From contig SXWH01000271.1 of the NCBI GenBank assembly GCA_005791535.1, forward strand, positions 1 through 44,880: 44,880 nucleotides of DNA, given 5' to 3'. Below the pieces are notes generated by a model. That model was given only the letters and a program-made list of their open reading frames with translations. It did no database searches and had not been told where the DNA came from. Shown here piece after piece: positions 32,118-40,841 of the stretch (within the stretch, counting starts at the first letter, position 1; every line of letters starts with the position of its first letter). The DNA comes from Verrucomicrobiaceae bacterium. GTDB lineage: Bacteria > Verrucomicrobiota > Verrucomicrobiia > Chthoniobacterales > Chthoniobacteraceae. The translations under genes and the position numbers were made by a program.

Positions 32118-32236
32118 GAAAAATGTGGTTTGGAGTGTAGCGTCCCCGTTCCGGAGTGCAACGGTGGAGAAGCGATTCCGCTACCGGCTGAAAAAGCCGC
32201 TTCCGTTTCACATCGCGAGTTTTTAAGGTGTCCGGA

Positions 32237-33790
32237 ATGATGCCCTTGGCCTCCGGTGCAATCTTTCAAAACCCCGCTGTGATCGCGGCGCTCGCGGCTG
32301 CTCCCGTAGTCTGCCTGACGGGTCTGGCGCTCGGAAGCTGGCTGAACCGGCGCCATCAAGTCCCGTTCGGAATCGCGTACCGGTGGTTCATCCTGGCCCT
32401 CACGGTTTACGCGCCGCTGAAAACGATTCACGTCATCGAACACGGGGCCGACCATGCAGTCGGCGCGCCGGAGGAGTGGCACGACACTGGAATCCGCCAC
32501 TTCGGCTCGGCGCTCATAATTCTCGGAATCCTCACGGCGCTCGCACTTATCCGCCGTTATTTCTGGGAGCTCTGGTTCCGGCGCGCGTACGGGACAACCG
32601 CTCCGAAGCTCCTGCAGCAAGTTTTCGGCTTCGCGGTGTTTGGAACCGGAACCCTGATGGTGATGAGCATGCGACACGGTGTGCAGGTGGACGCATTCCT
32701 CGCAGGCTCGGGAATTGCCGCAGTCGTGCTCGGTTTTGCGATGCAGGAGACGCTCGCAAACATTGTCAGCGGCATCGCATTACAAATCGGCAAGCCGTTC
32801 AAAACCGGCGACTGGCTCATCGTCACGGACCATCGCGCCGAAGTGGTCGAGGTCAACTGGCGCTCCACCCGGCTCCGCACAAACGACGACGTCTATCTCG
32901 ACATCCCGAACAAGACGATAGTGACCAGCACGATCATCAATCTGAGTTTCCCTACGAAAACCCATGCCAACCGGCTGCGCATCGGCTTTGACTACAGCAC
33001 TCCGCCGAACACCGTGCGCGATTTGCTTAAACGCGCCGCTGAAGCCGTCCCGCTCATTCTCAAAAATCCGCCCGTCAAAGTTTTCCTGCGGGACTTCGCG
33101 GACTCGGCGATCACGTACGAGATCAAATACAGCCTGGAGGACGAATCACGCTTCAACGACATCGAGGATGCGATTCGCACCAACATCTGGTACGAAGCCA
33201 AACGCGCCGGAATCACGATTCCGTTTCCGCAACGTGTCATTCACATCAAACGCGACAAAGCAGACGATTCCCGCGATCGCAGCAAACTTCGCGATCTGAT
33301 CGAGTCGCTCGATCTCTTCTCCCCGCTAAGCAATGAACAACGGGCACGGCTTCTCGAAGATGCCAGTGTGCTTCACTTCGGGCGCGGCGAATCCATCATC
33401 AAACAGGGCTCGCTCGGATGCTCGATGTTCATCGTGGTGAGTGGCGAGCTTGAAGCGAGTGTGAGCCGGGATGGAATCGAAACCTGCGTCGGCACGCTCT
33501 CGACGGGCGACGCATTTGGCGAAATGTGCCTGCTCACCGGCGAGGCGCGCACGGCCACAGTAAGGGCACTCACCGATTCATTCGTCTGGGAAATCCGCCG
33601 CGACAGCATTCAGCCCCTCGTCCAGCAAAGCCCCGAACTCGCAGCGCGGATGAGCGAACTTCTGGCCCGACGGAAAATGCACAACGACGATGTTCTTGCG
33701 GCCCAGGCACCGGCACATGTTATCCAGGAAAAGACCACCGAATACGCCAGCGGTCTACTCCGGAAAATCCGCTCGCTTTTCGAAATCTAA
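32237..33790 (+). CDS. MscS-type channel fused to a cyclic-nucleotide-binding domain
   Basis: A protein of about 517 residues. The first 150 hold four or five transmembrane segments, residues about 155-200 are the MscS pore helix and turn (FLAGSGIAAVVLGFAMQETLANIVSGIALQ), followed by the beta-domain (GDWLIVTDHRAEVVEVNWRSTRLRT) and the cytoplasmic vestibule domain. About 365-470 form a cNMP-binding domain (FGRGESIIKQGSLGCSMFIVVSGELEAS, GDAFGEMCLLTGEARTATVRA), with the FGEM..L..ARTAT phosphate-binding cassette intact. Ligand gating is thus likely rather than only tension gating. The start is ATG 32237, preceded by AAGGTG at 32225-32230; a GTG at 32228 is the other option. Confidence 0.88.
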   Translation: MMPLASGAIFQNPAVIAALAAAPVVCLTGLALGSWLNRRHQVPFGIAYRWFILALTVYAPLKTIHVIEHGADHAVGAPEEWHDTGIRHFGSALIILGILTALALIRRYFWELWFRRAYGTTAPKLLQQVFGFAVFGTGTLMVMSMRHGVQVDAFLAGSGIAAVVLGFAMQETLANIVSGIALQIGKPFKTGDWLIVTDHRAEVVEVNWRSTRLRTNDDVYLDIPNKTIVTSTIINLSFPTKTHANRLRIGFDYSTPPNTVRDLLKRAAEAVPLILKNPPVKVFLRDFADSAITYEIKYSLEDESRFNDIEDAIRTNIWYEAKRAGITIPFPQRVIHIKRDKADDSRDRSKLRDLIESLDLFSPLSNEQRARLLEDASVLHFGRGESIIKQGSLGCSMFIVVSGELEASVSRDGIETCVGTLSTGDAFGEMCLLTGEARTATVRALTDSFVWEIRRDSIQPLVQQSPELAARMSELLARRKMHNDDVLAAQAPAHVIQEKTTEYASGLLRKIRSLFEI

Positions 33791-33807
33791 ACTCGGCACC
33801 ATCCACA

Positions 33808-34494
33808 ATGCACTCGCCGGAAGAGAATCCATACGCGCCACCGAAAGCCACGCTTCAATCAGAACAATCCACGGGCGATCAGCTGGCGCCGTATCTTGAA
33901 AACCTCGTCTATCCTCTCAAGTTCACTTTCCGCGTCCTCACACTTGCGCCACGCATGGATGTCGTGGACGCCACCGGGCGCTCCGTTCTTCACGTCCGGC
34001 AACGACTCTTCAAGTTCAAGGAACACATCGAAATATTCAGCGACGCCACGCGAAAGACGAAGCTCGCCGACATTCGCGCGGACCGCATCATCGACTGGTC
34101 GGCACGCTACAGCTTTACCGACTTTGCAAACGCGCTGATCGGCTCGCTCGGCCGCAAAGGCTGGCGCTCGCTGTGGCGGGCTAACTACGAAGTCTTCAAT
34201 CCCGGCGACCAGAGCGTTGATTTCAATATCCGCGAAGAGAATCCGTTCGCCAAGTTTATCGACGGCCTCGTCGGCCAGATTCCGCTCATCGGCCTGCTCA
34301 CATTGTATCTATTCCACCCGCGCTACCTTGCCTCGCGCGCAAATGGCGAGGGCGTCCTGCGGATGCACAAACTACCTGCGTTTCTGCAGGGAAAATTCAG
34401 CATCGAAAGGCTGGCCGACAGCACGCCGCGCGAGACCATGAACCTGCTCCTCTCGTTCATCATGGTCACAATGCTGGAGCGCCGCCGCGGCTAG
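33808..34494 (+). CDS. LURP-one-related/Tubby-like domain protein (probable)
   Basis: A 228-residue protein from ATG 33808. The core, about 40-210, reads YPLKFTFRVLTLAPRMDVVDATGRSVLHVRQRLFKFKEHIEIFSD, resembling the LURP-one-related/phospholipid-scramblase-like fold (a 12-stranded barrel around a central helix) with its VLHVRQ-type strand. A hydrophobic helix QIPLIGLLTLYLF lies near residue 160-172. Function unknown; members bind lipids or act as barrel scaffolds. It follows the MscS-CNB gene after 17 bases on the same strand, so it probably shares its transcript. The family call is by general pattern, without a signature motif. Confidence 0.5.
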   Translation: MHSPEENPYAPPKATLQSEQSTGDQLAPYLENLVYPLKFTFRVLTLAPRMDVVDATGRSVLHVRQRLFKFKEHIEIFSDATRKTKLADIRADRIIDWSARYSFTDFANALIGSLGRKGWRSLWRANYEVFNPGDQSVDFNIREENPFAKFIDGLVGQIPLIGLLTLYLFHPRYLASRANGEGVLRMHKLPAFLQGKFSIERLADSTPRETMNLLLSFIMVTMLERRRG

Positions 34495-34501
34495 ACGGCG
34501 T

Positions 34502-35575
34502 TTACTGCAAGCTCGGCGGCACCTTCGCCACAAGGTGCTTGATTTTCTCCGCCTCGTGCCGGTTGCACACGAGCAGCGAATCCTCCGTTTCGACGATGAT
34601 CAGATCGCTCACTCCGAGCAGCGCAATGCGGCGTTTCGGTGTGGAGAAAACGAGATTGTTGTCCGCTTCAAGCGCCGTGAGTTCGGTGTTGCCCACGTTG
34701 CCCTGACCGTGGTCGGGCAGATACTTCGCCAGCGCTGTCCAGCTGCCCACGTCATCCCAGTCAAACGCACTCTCCACCACCAGCACGCGCCCGGCTTTTT
34801 CCATGATCGCGTAATCAATCGAAATCTTCGGCAGTGTCGGGAAGACGTTGGCCAGCAACTTCCCGAAATCCTCGCCGGCGTGAATGCGCGAAACAAAGGC
34901 CGCGAGCTCCGTCGCATAACGGCGCAACGACGTGAGGATCGCCGGAATTGTCCAGATGAACATGCCTGCGTTCCACCGGAAATTCCCCTGCCGCAAAAAC
35001 TGCTCCGCGAGTTCCGCGTTCGGCTTCTCGCGAAACCGCGTCACTTCATGCACGGGCGGACCGTCTTTTGCCTCACCGACAGCGAACAGCGAGCCCATCT
35101 CGATATACCCGAAGCCCGGACAAGCCCACGTCGGCGGAATGCCGATCGTAACGAGTTCGCCGGATTGACGGGCCGCCGCCGCCGCCGTGCGGAGCGTCTT
35201 CTGAAAGCCGGCAACGTCTTTGATCAAGTGGTCCGCCGGCAGAACGATCATTGTCGCCTGCGCATCCCGCGCCGCCACCCAGCCCACGCCAAGTGCGATT
35301 GCCGCAGCCGTGTCGCGTTTCGCAGGCTCGGCCACGATGTTCTCGGCGGGCAGAGATTTCGCGAGTTTGCGGACTCCCGCCTCCTGATCGGCATTGGTGA
35401 GAATGAGGATATTCTTTGAGGGCACCAGGCCATCGAGCCTCCGGAGCGTGGCCTCCAGCAGCGTCTCCTCGCCGAAAAGCGATAGCAACTGCTTCGGCCG
35501 CGACTTGCGGCTGAGAGGCCAGAACCGTTCACCGCTACCGCCGGCGAGGATCAAAACGTAGAGAGCAGAAGACAT
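34502..35575 (-). CDS. manC: Mannose-1-phosphate guanylyltransferase
   Basis: A 357-residue nucleotidyltransferase. LILAGGSGERFWPLSRKSRPKQLL (8-31) is the GTP-binding hallmark, IVLPADHLI the metal site, FGYIEMG and FREKP the mannose-1-P-binding regions and WNAGMFIW a further family motif. It forms GDP-mannose for envelope glycans. The short length shows the single-function enzyme without the C-terminal PMI domain; the isomerase is the separate ManA at 18730. The start lies among three in-frame ATG codons (35584, 35581, 35575); I use the last. It lies 64 bases downstream of the 148-residue gene on the same strand. Confidence 0.93.
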   Translation of the reverse strand: MSSALYVLILAGGSGERFWPLSRKSRPKQLLSLFGEETLLEATLRRLDGLVPSKNILILTNADQEAGVRKLAKSLPAENIVAEPAKRDTAAAIALGVGWVAARDAQATMIVLPADHLIKDVAGFQKTLRTAAAAARQSGELVTIGIPPTWACPGFGYIEMGSLFAVGEAKDGPPVHEVTRFREKPNAELAEQFLRQGNFRWNAGMFIWTIPAILTSLRRYATELAAFVSRIHAGEDFGKLLANVFPTLPKISIDYAIMEKAGRVLVVESAFDWDDVGSWTALAKYLPDHGQGNVGNTELTALEADNNLVFSTPKRRIALLGVSDLIIVETEDSLLVCNRHEAEKIKHLVAKVPPSLQ

Positions 35576-35639
35576 AGCCATCATTCCGTACCGAAAAACT
35601 CCATCGGACGCCAGTCTCGTGTGCGACTGATCACGTGCG

Positions 35640-36086
35640 TCACTTGATCGGTGCGCCTTTCGGCTTCCAGCCTTTTGGTGGTTTTGCGAGCGGTTGCTTC
35701 GGCGGCACGGGGCGCTTCCCGACTTGCTTCGGCACGACAGGATCTTTGGCGGACGGCCGCGGTTTGGAGGGAACGCGCACGCGCTCACCCGGCAGCGGAC
35801 GACCGCGCAGTTTTCCATCCGCAACACCATCTTCGAGGTCCACGCTATCCAGCATCGCGCCAAGCTCCTCAAGCGTGACGATTCCCTTTTTCAGCAACAG
35901 CCTCCCAAGCGCTGCGCAGTAAAGCTTCAGCCGATCATTTTCCTGCGCGAGCAACCGGATCGCGGTCGCGGCATCCACGCGGAGCTTTGCAAGGCGCGAT
36001 TCCACTTTCCGCACATCACCCCGGTCGGCAGCGATCGAGTCACCGTACTCTGCACCGGTCTCAAACAATAATTCAAAAAGGCTCAT
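35640..36086 (-). CDS. Unrecognised small coiled-coil protein with basic tail
   Basis: A 148-residue protein. Residues about 8-70 are a charged helix, with a likely coiled coil (DVRKVESRLAKLRVDAATAIRLLAQENDRLKLYCAALGRLLL), then LEELGAMLDSVDLEDGVADG, and a Lys/Pro-rich tail (about 95-148) with repeats of KP, which is probably disordered and basic. No signal peptide. No function recognised; the tail might bind nucleic acid or acidic polymers. The frame continues upstream to 36467, but ATG 36086 is the sensible start. It precedes manC on the same strand. Confidence 0.6.
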   Translation of the reverse strand: MSLFELLFETGAEYGDSIAADRGDVRKVESRLAKLRVDAATAIRLLAQENDRLKLYCAALGRLLLKKGIVTLEELGAMLDSVDLEDGVADGKLRGRPLPGERVRVPSKPRPSAKDPVVPKQVGKRPVPPKQPLAKPPKGWKPKGAPIK

Positions 36087-36170
36087 GCGGCATCCCTTAA
36101 CGCATGCGCGGCGATTGGCAATCCCCGGCCTCACCCGTGACATGCGCCGCTTTTTGCTGTAGGAAGACGC

Positions 36171-39100
36171 ATGCGCAAAACCCCGCATCTTCTCCGTTTC
36201 GTCCTCTTTGCAGCATTGCTCGCAGCTGTGGCGTGCCGGCTTTTCTGGAATGAGGAAAGCCGGCCGCTGTCTTCCTCGCAGCCGCAATCCGGCTCGGCTC
36301 CCGGTCCGACGCCGCTGGCGCCGGTCTCCACGCAGCAGTTCCATTCTTTCGCGAAGCAACCGCCCGTCGTCACTGATGCAAAAGTCACCGCATTCGAAGA
36401 ATGGCTGCGCGCCTACGAGAAGGCATCCGCGACGGAAAAAGCCGCGCTCGTCCCGAGCGGCGTGCACCTTGCAAAAACACGCAGGACCGCACTCGCGGAG
36501 TTGATTCGCACGGCGCCGGAGCAGGCGCTCGCAGCCGCTCTGCCGGTTGCGACGCGCGGCAAGCTCCCGCCGGAAATCATGCCGTTCCTCGAGGAGCGCG
36601 TGAGTGGAAAAGGCGACTTTGCCACGCTAGCGGCGACACCGGTGCGTGGACAGCGCATCGCAAAACCGGTGTTTCTGGCGGCGCACGTGAACGGGCGCGA
36701 GTTCCGCGCATTCACATACGGTGCCCGCAATCGCGTGCGCAACCTGACCGGCGTCGGCATTCATGGAATCGCGATCGACGGCGAACTCGCGGTTTCCGAA
36801 TCGCCAATCCGCGTACTCGAACGCGGCGAGACCGCGGCGGGAAAGCCCCTGGAAAAGATCTGCGCCAACGCCGCCGCGACCCCGATTCCCGCACCCGACG
36901 CGCCGCTCAATGCTACGCGTCCCGTCGCATTCGATACGGGCGACCGCATCCAGATTTGCTGCACGCCCGGCCACATCGCCCAAATCGAAGCCGCACTGCG
37001 TGCAGGCGAAGCCATCGCCGCCGACAGCGGACTGGGAAGCAGCGGAGTAAGCGGACGCCCGACGCAGGCATGGACGCACGGCACCAAAAAAATGCTCATC
37101 ATCCGAGTCGATTTCTCCGACCTCACCGGCACGCCGCTTTACCCGAACGGAAGCGTGCCGATTACCGAGGACTACGCAGTGAATCTGTTCAACGACGTGA
37201 ACGGCATCCGCGATTTCTACGTCGCCAACAGCTTCGGAAAAACGACGCTCTCCATCGGTGCCACCGTCGCGGGCGACTCGCCGGACGTCACCGGCGTCCT
37301 GCGAATGCCGGCCACCGCGGCGAGCTACGCGACTACCGGGAACAACTCCCAACTCCACACCGATGCCCGCAATCTCGCCGCAGCCGCCGGCTTCACACTG
37401 GCGAACTACGATCGCATCGGCGTCGTGTTTTCCAACCTCGGCGGCATCGCGGGATCGCAAATCACCTACGGCGGACTCGGCAATATAACCGGGAAGAATT
37501 TCTGGGTGAACGGCTACTATGATTTCCGCGTGGTCGCTCACGAGATCGGCCACAACTACGGCCTCTACCACTCAAACTTGTGGGATGTCTCCGACGGGAA
37601 TCCGGTCTCCAGCGCGGGTGTGTCCGTGGAATACGGCGACGATTTCTGCCTCATGGGCGAGGGCGATTTCTTCGAGAATCACTTCAGCCACTGGAACAAA
37701 AGCATCCTCCAGTGGATTCCCGATTCCGCTGTTACGACCATCTCCACCGGCGGCACGTATCGCGTGTTCAAATTTGACGCGCAGGGCGCAAATACGGCGA
37801 ATCCCCTCGCGTTGAAGATCGTCCGGAACGGCACGCAGGACTATTGGATCGGCCACCGGCGGGCGACCGCCAATGCCGCGCTGGACAACGGCGCCTACGT
37901 GCTCTGGGGCTACAATGACAACAGCGAGAGCAATCTCCTCGATTTCAACACACCCGGGACGAACACCGCTGATGCCCCGCTCCAGATCGGGCAGTCATTC
38001 AATGACACCGCCGCGGGCATCACGCTCACCACGCTCGCCCGCGGTGGAACGGGGAACGATGAATGGATCGATGTCCAGGTGGCATTCCAGCCGCGCATCC
38101 AGTTTTCCGCGGCTCAATTCGTGGCAAATGAGCAGGGCGGCACCGCGGTCGTCACGCTCACGCGAACCAACAACGGCACGGGCATTGTATCGGTGAATTA
38201 CGCGACAACCGCCGGCACAGCTACGACACCGGCGGATTTCACAAACACAAGCGGTTCCGTTTCGTGGGCAAATGGTGACCTCGCGAACAAGACGATCACC
38301 GTCCCACTCGCTGCAGACGCACTCGCCGAGGGAACGGAAAACTTCACCATCACCCTCAGCGGCATCACCGGCGGTGTGATCGCCGGCTCCACGAGCGCCA
38401 CCGTGACGATCGCGGACCCCGGCGCACGCGACCCGCAGTTTGCAGCCGACTTCATCAACAACACGATCGAGAAGGTGCTCGTCCTGCCCGATGGAAAAAT
38501 CCTCGCAGCCGGCTGGTTCTCGGTCATTCAGGACTCCGGTTTCGTGAGTTTCAATCGCGGCGGCATCGCGCGCTTCAATGAGGACGGCTCTTTCGACCCC
38601 GATTTCGCCGTGGACGGTGCGGTAACCGGCGGAGGCAGCCCGCGCGTGCTTGATTTCGCGCGACAGCCAGACGGAAAGATCATCATCGGCGGCTCGTTCA
38701 CCACCGTGAATGGTGTCGCCCGCGCAAACATCGCGCGCCTGAATGCCGACGGCTCGCTCGACACCGGCTTCAATCCTGGCGCTGGCGCAAACGACATCGT
38801 GAACGCGGTGCTTGCCCTGCCCGATGGGAAAATCATCGTCGGCGGCTACTTCACGACGTTCGACGGGCAGGCGAAGCGCATGCTTGCCCGGTTGAATGCA
38901 AACGGGAGCGTAGATGCCACATTCACACCGCCCGCATTTGGCACAGGCACAGGCTGGCGCGTCGAATCGCTCGCAGCGCAAACCGATGGAAAAATCATTG
39001 TGGGCGGGTCGTTCTACTTTTCCGGATCGCCCTCGAAAGCCAGCATCTGCCGGGTCACCACCGCGGGCGCGCTGGATGCCGCGTTCAACGGCGTGACCAA

Positions 39101-40304
39101 CGGCGCACACCTCGCCGGAAACACCGGCCAAATCAGGTCGGTGGAAAAAATCGCGATCCTCGGTGACGGCAGCTTGCTTATCAGCGGCAATTTCACCGCC
39201 TTCAACAACACCGCCCGCGGAGGAATCGCAAAGCTCACTTCGAGCGGCACGCTCGACAACACCTTCGCTCCAACGAGTAACGGAAGAATCGCCGCGCTGC
39301 GCGTGCAGCCCGACGGAAAAATTCTGGTTGGCGGAGAATTCACCACGCTGAACGGAGCTGCGGCCAGCCGCTTCGGGCGACTCACCAGCGCAGGCGCAAA
39401 CGACACGGTATTTCTCGCCGCGGGCGGGCATGGAGACTCGGTGGAAGACTTCGCATTTGCGCCTGATGGCCGGGTCGTATTCGGCGGAAACTTCGCGACT
39501 TTCCAAGGCAGCGCGGACAACGGCCCGCTCTGGCGCTTCTACGCCGGGCTCGCCTCGCTTCCCGGCACCGTGCAGCTCTCTGCCGAGGCGAACTCGGGCG
39601 TCGAGGGAACGACTCTGACTATCACCGCAACCCGCACCGGAGGCACGCTCGGCGCAATCAACGTTGGCTACTCCACCGTCGCAGGAACAGCCACCGGCGC
39701 GGATTTCACCGCAACGACCGGAAGCCTTTCGTGGAGCAATGGCGACAGCGCGGCGAAAACGATCAGCATCCCCATCACCGCAGATGCGCTGGCCGACAAC
39801 GGCGAAACATTCACCGTGAATCTCGGCGAGGGTCTCGTCGGCACCGCACTCCTCGGCAGCGCACAGCAAAGCACCGTGACGATTTACACCGCGTTCGGCG
39901 CATGGCAGGCCGCAAACTTCACGTCGGTGGAACTAGCCAACGCATCGATCAGCGGCGACTCCGCGGATCCCGATGGCGACGGCCGCGACAACCTTACGGA
40001 GTTCGCGCTCGGCCTCGCGCCACGAATTCCTGATGTCGGCGGCAGCCCCTCCGCAGGCATCGCGAATGTTTCCGGCACAAATTACCTCACGCTCACATTC
40101 CGCCGCCGCGTGCCCGCGCTCGATCTCACCTACACTGTGCAGAACAACGACCTGCTCGGCACGAGCTGGACTTCCTCCACGACGATAGTCGGCGCGCCTG
40201 TCTCCAATGGCGATGGCACCGAAACGGTGACTTTTCGAGACGACACGCCGGTAAACGGAACGTCGCAACGCTACATGCGTCTGCAAATCCAGCGTGCGCC
40301 ATGA
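36171..40304 (+). CDS. Giant secreted metzincin with Calx-beta and delta-60 repeats
   Basis: A 1377-residue protein; AGGA lies 6 bases before the ATG. It opens with a signal sequence (LLRFVLFAALLAAVAC; the cysteine makes a lipoprotein possible). Residues about 300-560 form a zinc protease domain with HEIGHNYGLYH at 457-467, the full metzincin ligand set of three histidines and a glutamate. A Calx-beta domain follows (about 640-745), then seven delta-60-type units (about 753-1125) each centred on a PDGKIIVGGSF-like core, a second Calx-beta domain (about 1131-1240), and a DPDGDGRDNLTEFALGL loop that resembles a calcium-binding thrombospondin type 3 motif. The product is probably a surface or secreted protease with a calcium-stiffened stalk. 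No PEP-CTERM motif is present at the end. It heads the secreted-protein cluster. Confidence 0.85.
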   Translation: MRKTPHLLRFVLFAALLAAVACRLFWNEESRPLSSSQPQSGSAPGPTPLAPVSTQQFHSFAKQPPVVTDAKVTAFEEWLRAYEKASATEKAALVPSGVHLAKTRRTALAELIRTAPEQALAAALPVATRGKLPPEIMPFLEERVSGKGDFATLAATPVRGQRIAKPVFLAAHVNGREFRAFTYGARNRVRNLTGVGIHGIAIDGELAVSESPIRVLERGETAAGKPLEKICANAAATPIPAPDAPLNATRPVAFDTGDRIQICCTPGHIAQIEAALRAGEAIAADSGLGSSGVSGRPTQAWTHGTKKMLIIRVDFSDLTGTPLYPNGSVPITEDYAVNLFNDVNGIRDFYVANSFGKTTLSIGATVAGDSPDVTGVLRMPATAASYATTGNNSQLHTDARNLAAAAGFTLANYDRIGVVFSNLGGIAGSQITYGGLGNITGKNFWVNGYYDFRVVAHEIGHNYGLYHSNLWDVSDGNPVSSAGVSVEYGDDFCLMGEGDFFENHFSHWNKSILQWIPDSAVTTISTGGTYRVFKFDAQGANTANPLALKIVRNGTQDYWIGHRRATANAALDNGAYVLWGYNDNSESNLLDFNTPGTNTADAPLQIGQSFNDTAAGITLTTLARGGTGNDEWIDVQVAFQPRIQFSAAQFVANEQGGTAVVTLTRTNNGTGIVSVNYATTAGTATTPADFTNTSGSVSWANGDLANKTITVPLAADALAEGTENFTITLSGITGGVIAGSTSATVTIADPGARDPQFAADFINNTIEKVLVLPDGKILAAGWFSVIQDSGFVSFNRGGIARFNEDGSFDPDFAVDGAVTGGGSPRVLDFARQPDGKIIIGGSFTTVNGVARANIARLNADGSLDTGFNPGAGANDIVNAVLALPDGKIIVGGYFTTFDGQAKRMLARLNANGSVDATFTPPAFGTGTGWRVESLAAQTDGKIIVGGSFYFSGSPSKASICRVTTAGALDAAFNGVTNGAHLAGNTGQIRSVEKIAILGDGSLLISGNFTAFNNTARGGIAKLTSSGTLDNTFAPTSNGRIAALRVQPDGKILVGGEFTTLNGAAASRFGRLTSAGANDTVFLAAGGHGDSVEDFAFAPDGRVVFGGNFATFQGSADNGPLWRFYAGLASLPGTVQLSAEANSGVEGTTLTITATRTGGTLGAINVGYSTVAGTATGADFTATTGSLSWSNGDSAAKTISIPITADALADNGETFTVNLGEGLVGTALLGSAQQSTVTIYTAFGAWQAANFTSVELANASISGDSADPDGDGRDNLTEFALGLAPRIPDVGGSPSAGIANVSGTNYLTLTFRRRVPALDLTYTVQNNDLLGTSWTSSTTIVGAPVSNGDGTETVTFRDDTPVNGTSQRYMRLQIQRAP

Positions 40305-40364
40305 TTCCGCGGCGGCCTTGACCAGTCGCTCGAACGACGTAGCGTCTTTGCAAACAACCTCGCC

Positions 40365-40841
40365 ATGAAAATGACGCTTAAATCCATCCTCTGCGCGTGC
40401 ATTCTCTCCACCGCAGCCATCGCAATCCCGCAAACATTCAACGGCGGTTTCTTCGGAGCGGTCGGGCAGCAGTTCGAGGACTTCGCAATCGCCGCGGTTG
40501 CTCCAGGCGCTGAACTGAAAGGCAAGTGGGTCGCTGTTGCCAAGGAGGACGGAAAGCTGCGCCTTGCCCTCGACGCCGTGGTGCTCGGAATCCCCGCGTC
40601 CGAGATCACAGCGGAAAAGACAGCCGGCGGCGCGACAAAATTTACGGTCACCTACAAGGCTGGCGACGATCGCAAGCGCGGCAAAGCCGCCGCACCACTG
40701 AAAACGCGCATTCTCGGAGCATTGCGCGCATACACCGGAGCGGAAGCGGCACCCGGAAAGCCCGTCGATTACAAGGGCGCGCGGTTCACGGTGGCCGAGA
40801 CGAAGGGCGACGTGAGCGTGGAGATCACAAAGGCTCCGTGA
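40365..40841 (+). CDS. Small secreted protein of unknown function
   Basis: A 158-residue protein with a signal peptide (MKMTLKSILCACILSTAAIA), rich in beta strands afterwards (KGKWVAVAKEDGKLRLALDAVVLGI, RFTVAETKGDVSVEITKAP). No motif recognised. ATG at 40365 or 40371. Its stop TGA overlaps the ATG of the next gene by one base (TGATG), so the two are translationally coupled. It sits between the metzincin and the C39-like peptidase, suggesting a shared role, for example as an inhibitor or accessory factor, but nothing in its sequence shows this. Confidence 0.65.
   Translation: MKMTLKSILCACILSTAAIAIPQTFNGGFFGAVGQQFEDFAIAAVAPGAELKGKWVAVAKEDGKLRLALDAVVLGIPASEITAEKTAGGATKFTVTYKAGDDRKRGKAAAPLKTRILGALRAYTGAEAAPGKPVDYKGARFTVAETKGDVSVEITKAP

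Noticed and set aside
37995..39869. A 624-codon minus-strand frame inside the metzincin gene
   Set aside because: It is the shadow of the repeat-rich coding strand. High GC keeps antisense frames open, and it shows no signal peptide or known motif.
40200..40304. A PEP-CTERM sorting signal at the end of the metzincin
   Set aside because: The C-terminus lacks a PEP motif, a transmembrane helix and a basic tail.
40305..40364. A sigma-70 promoter before the small secreted gene
   Set aside because: TTGACC is present but no fitting -10 box lies at the right distance.
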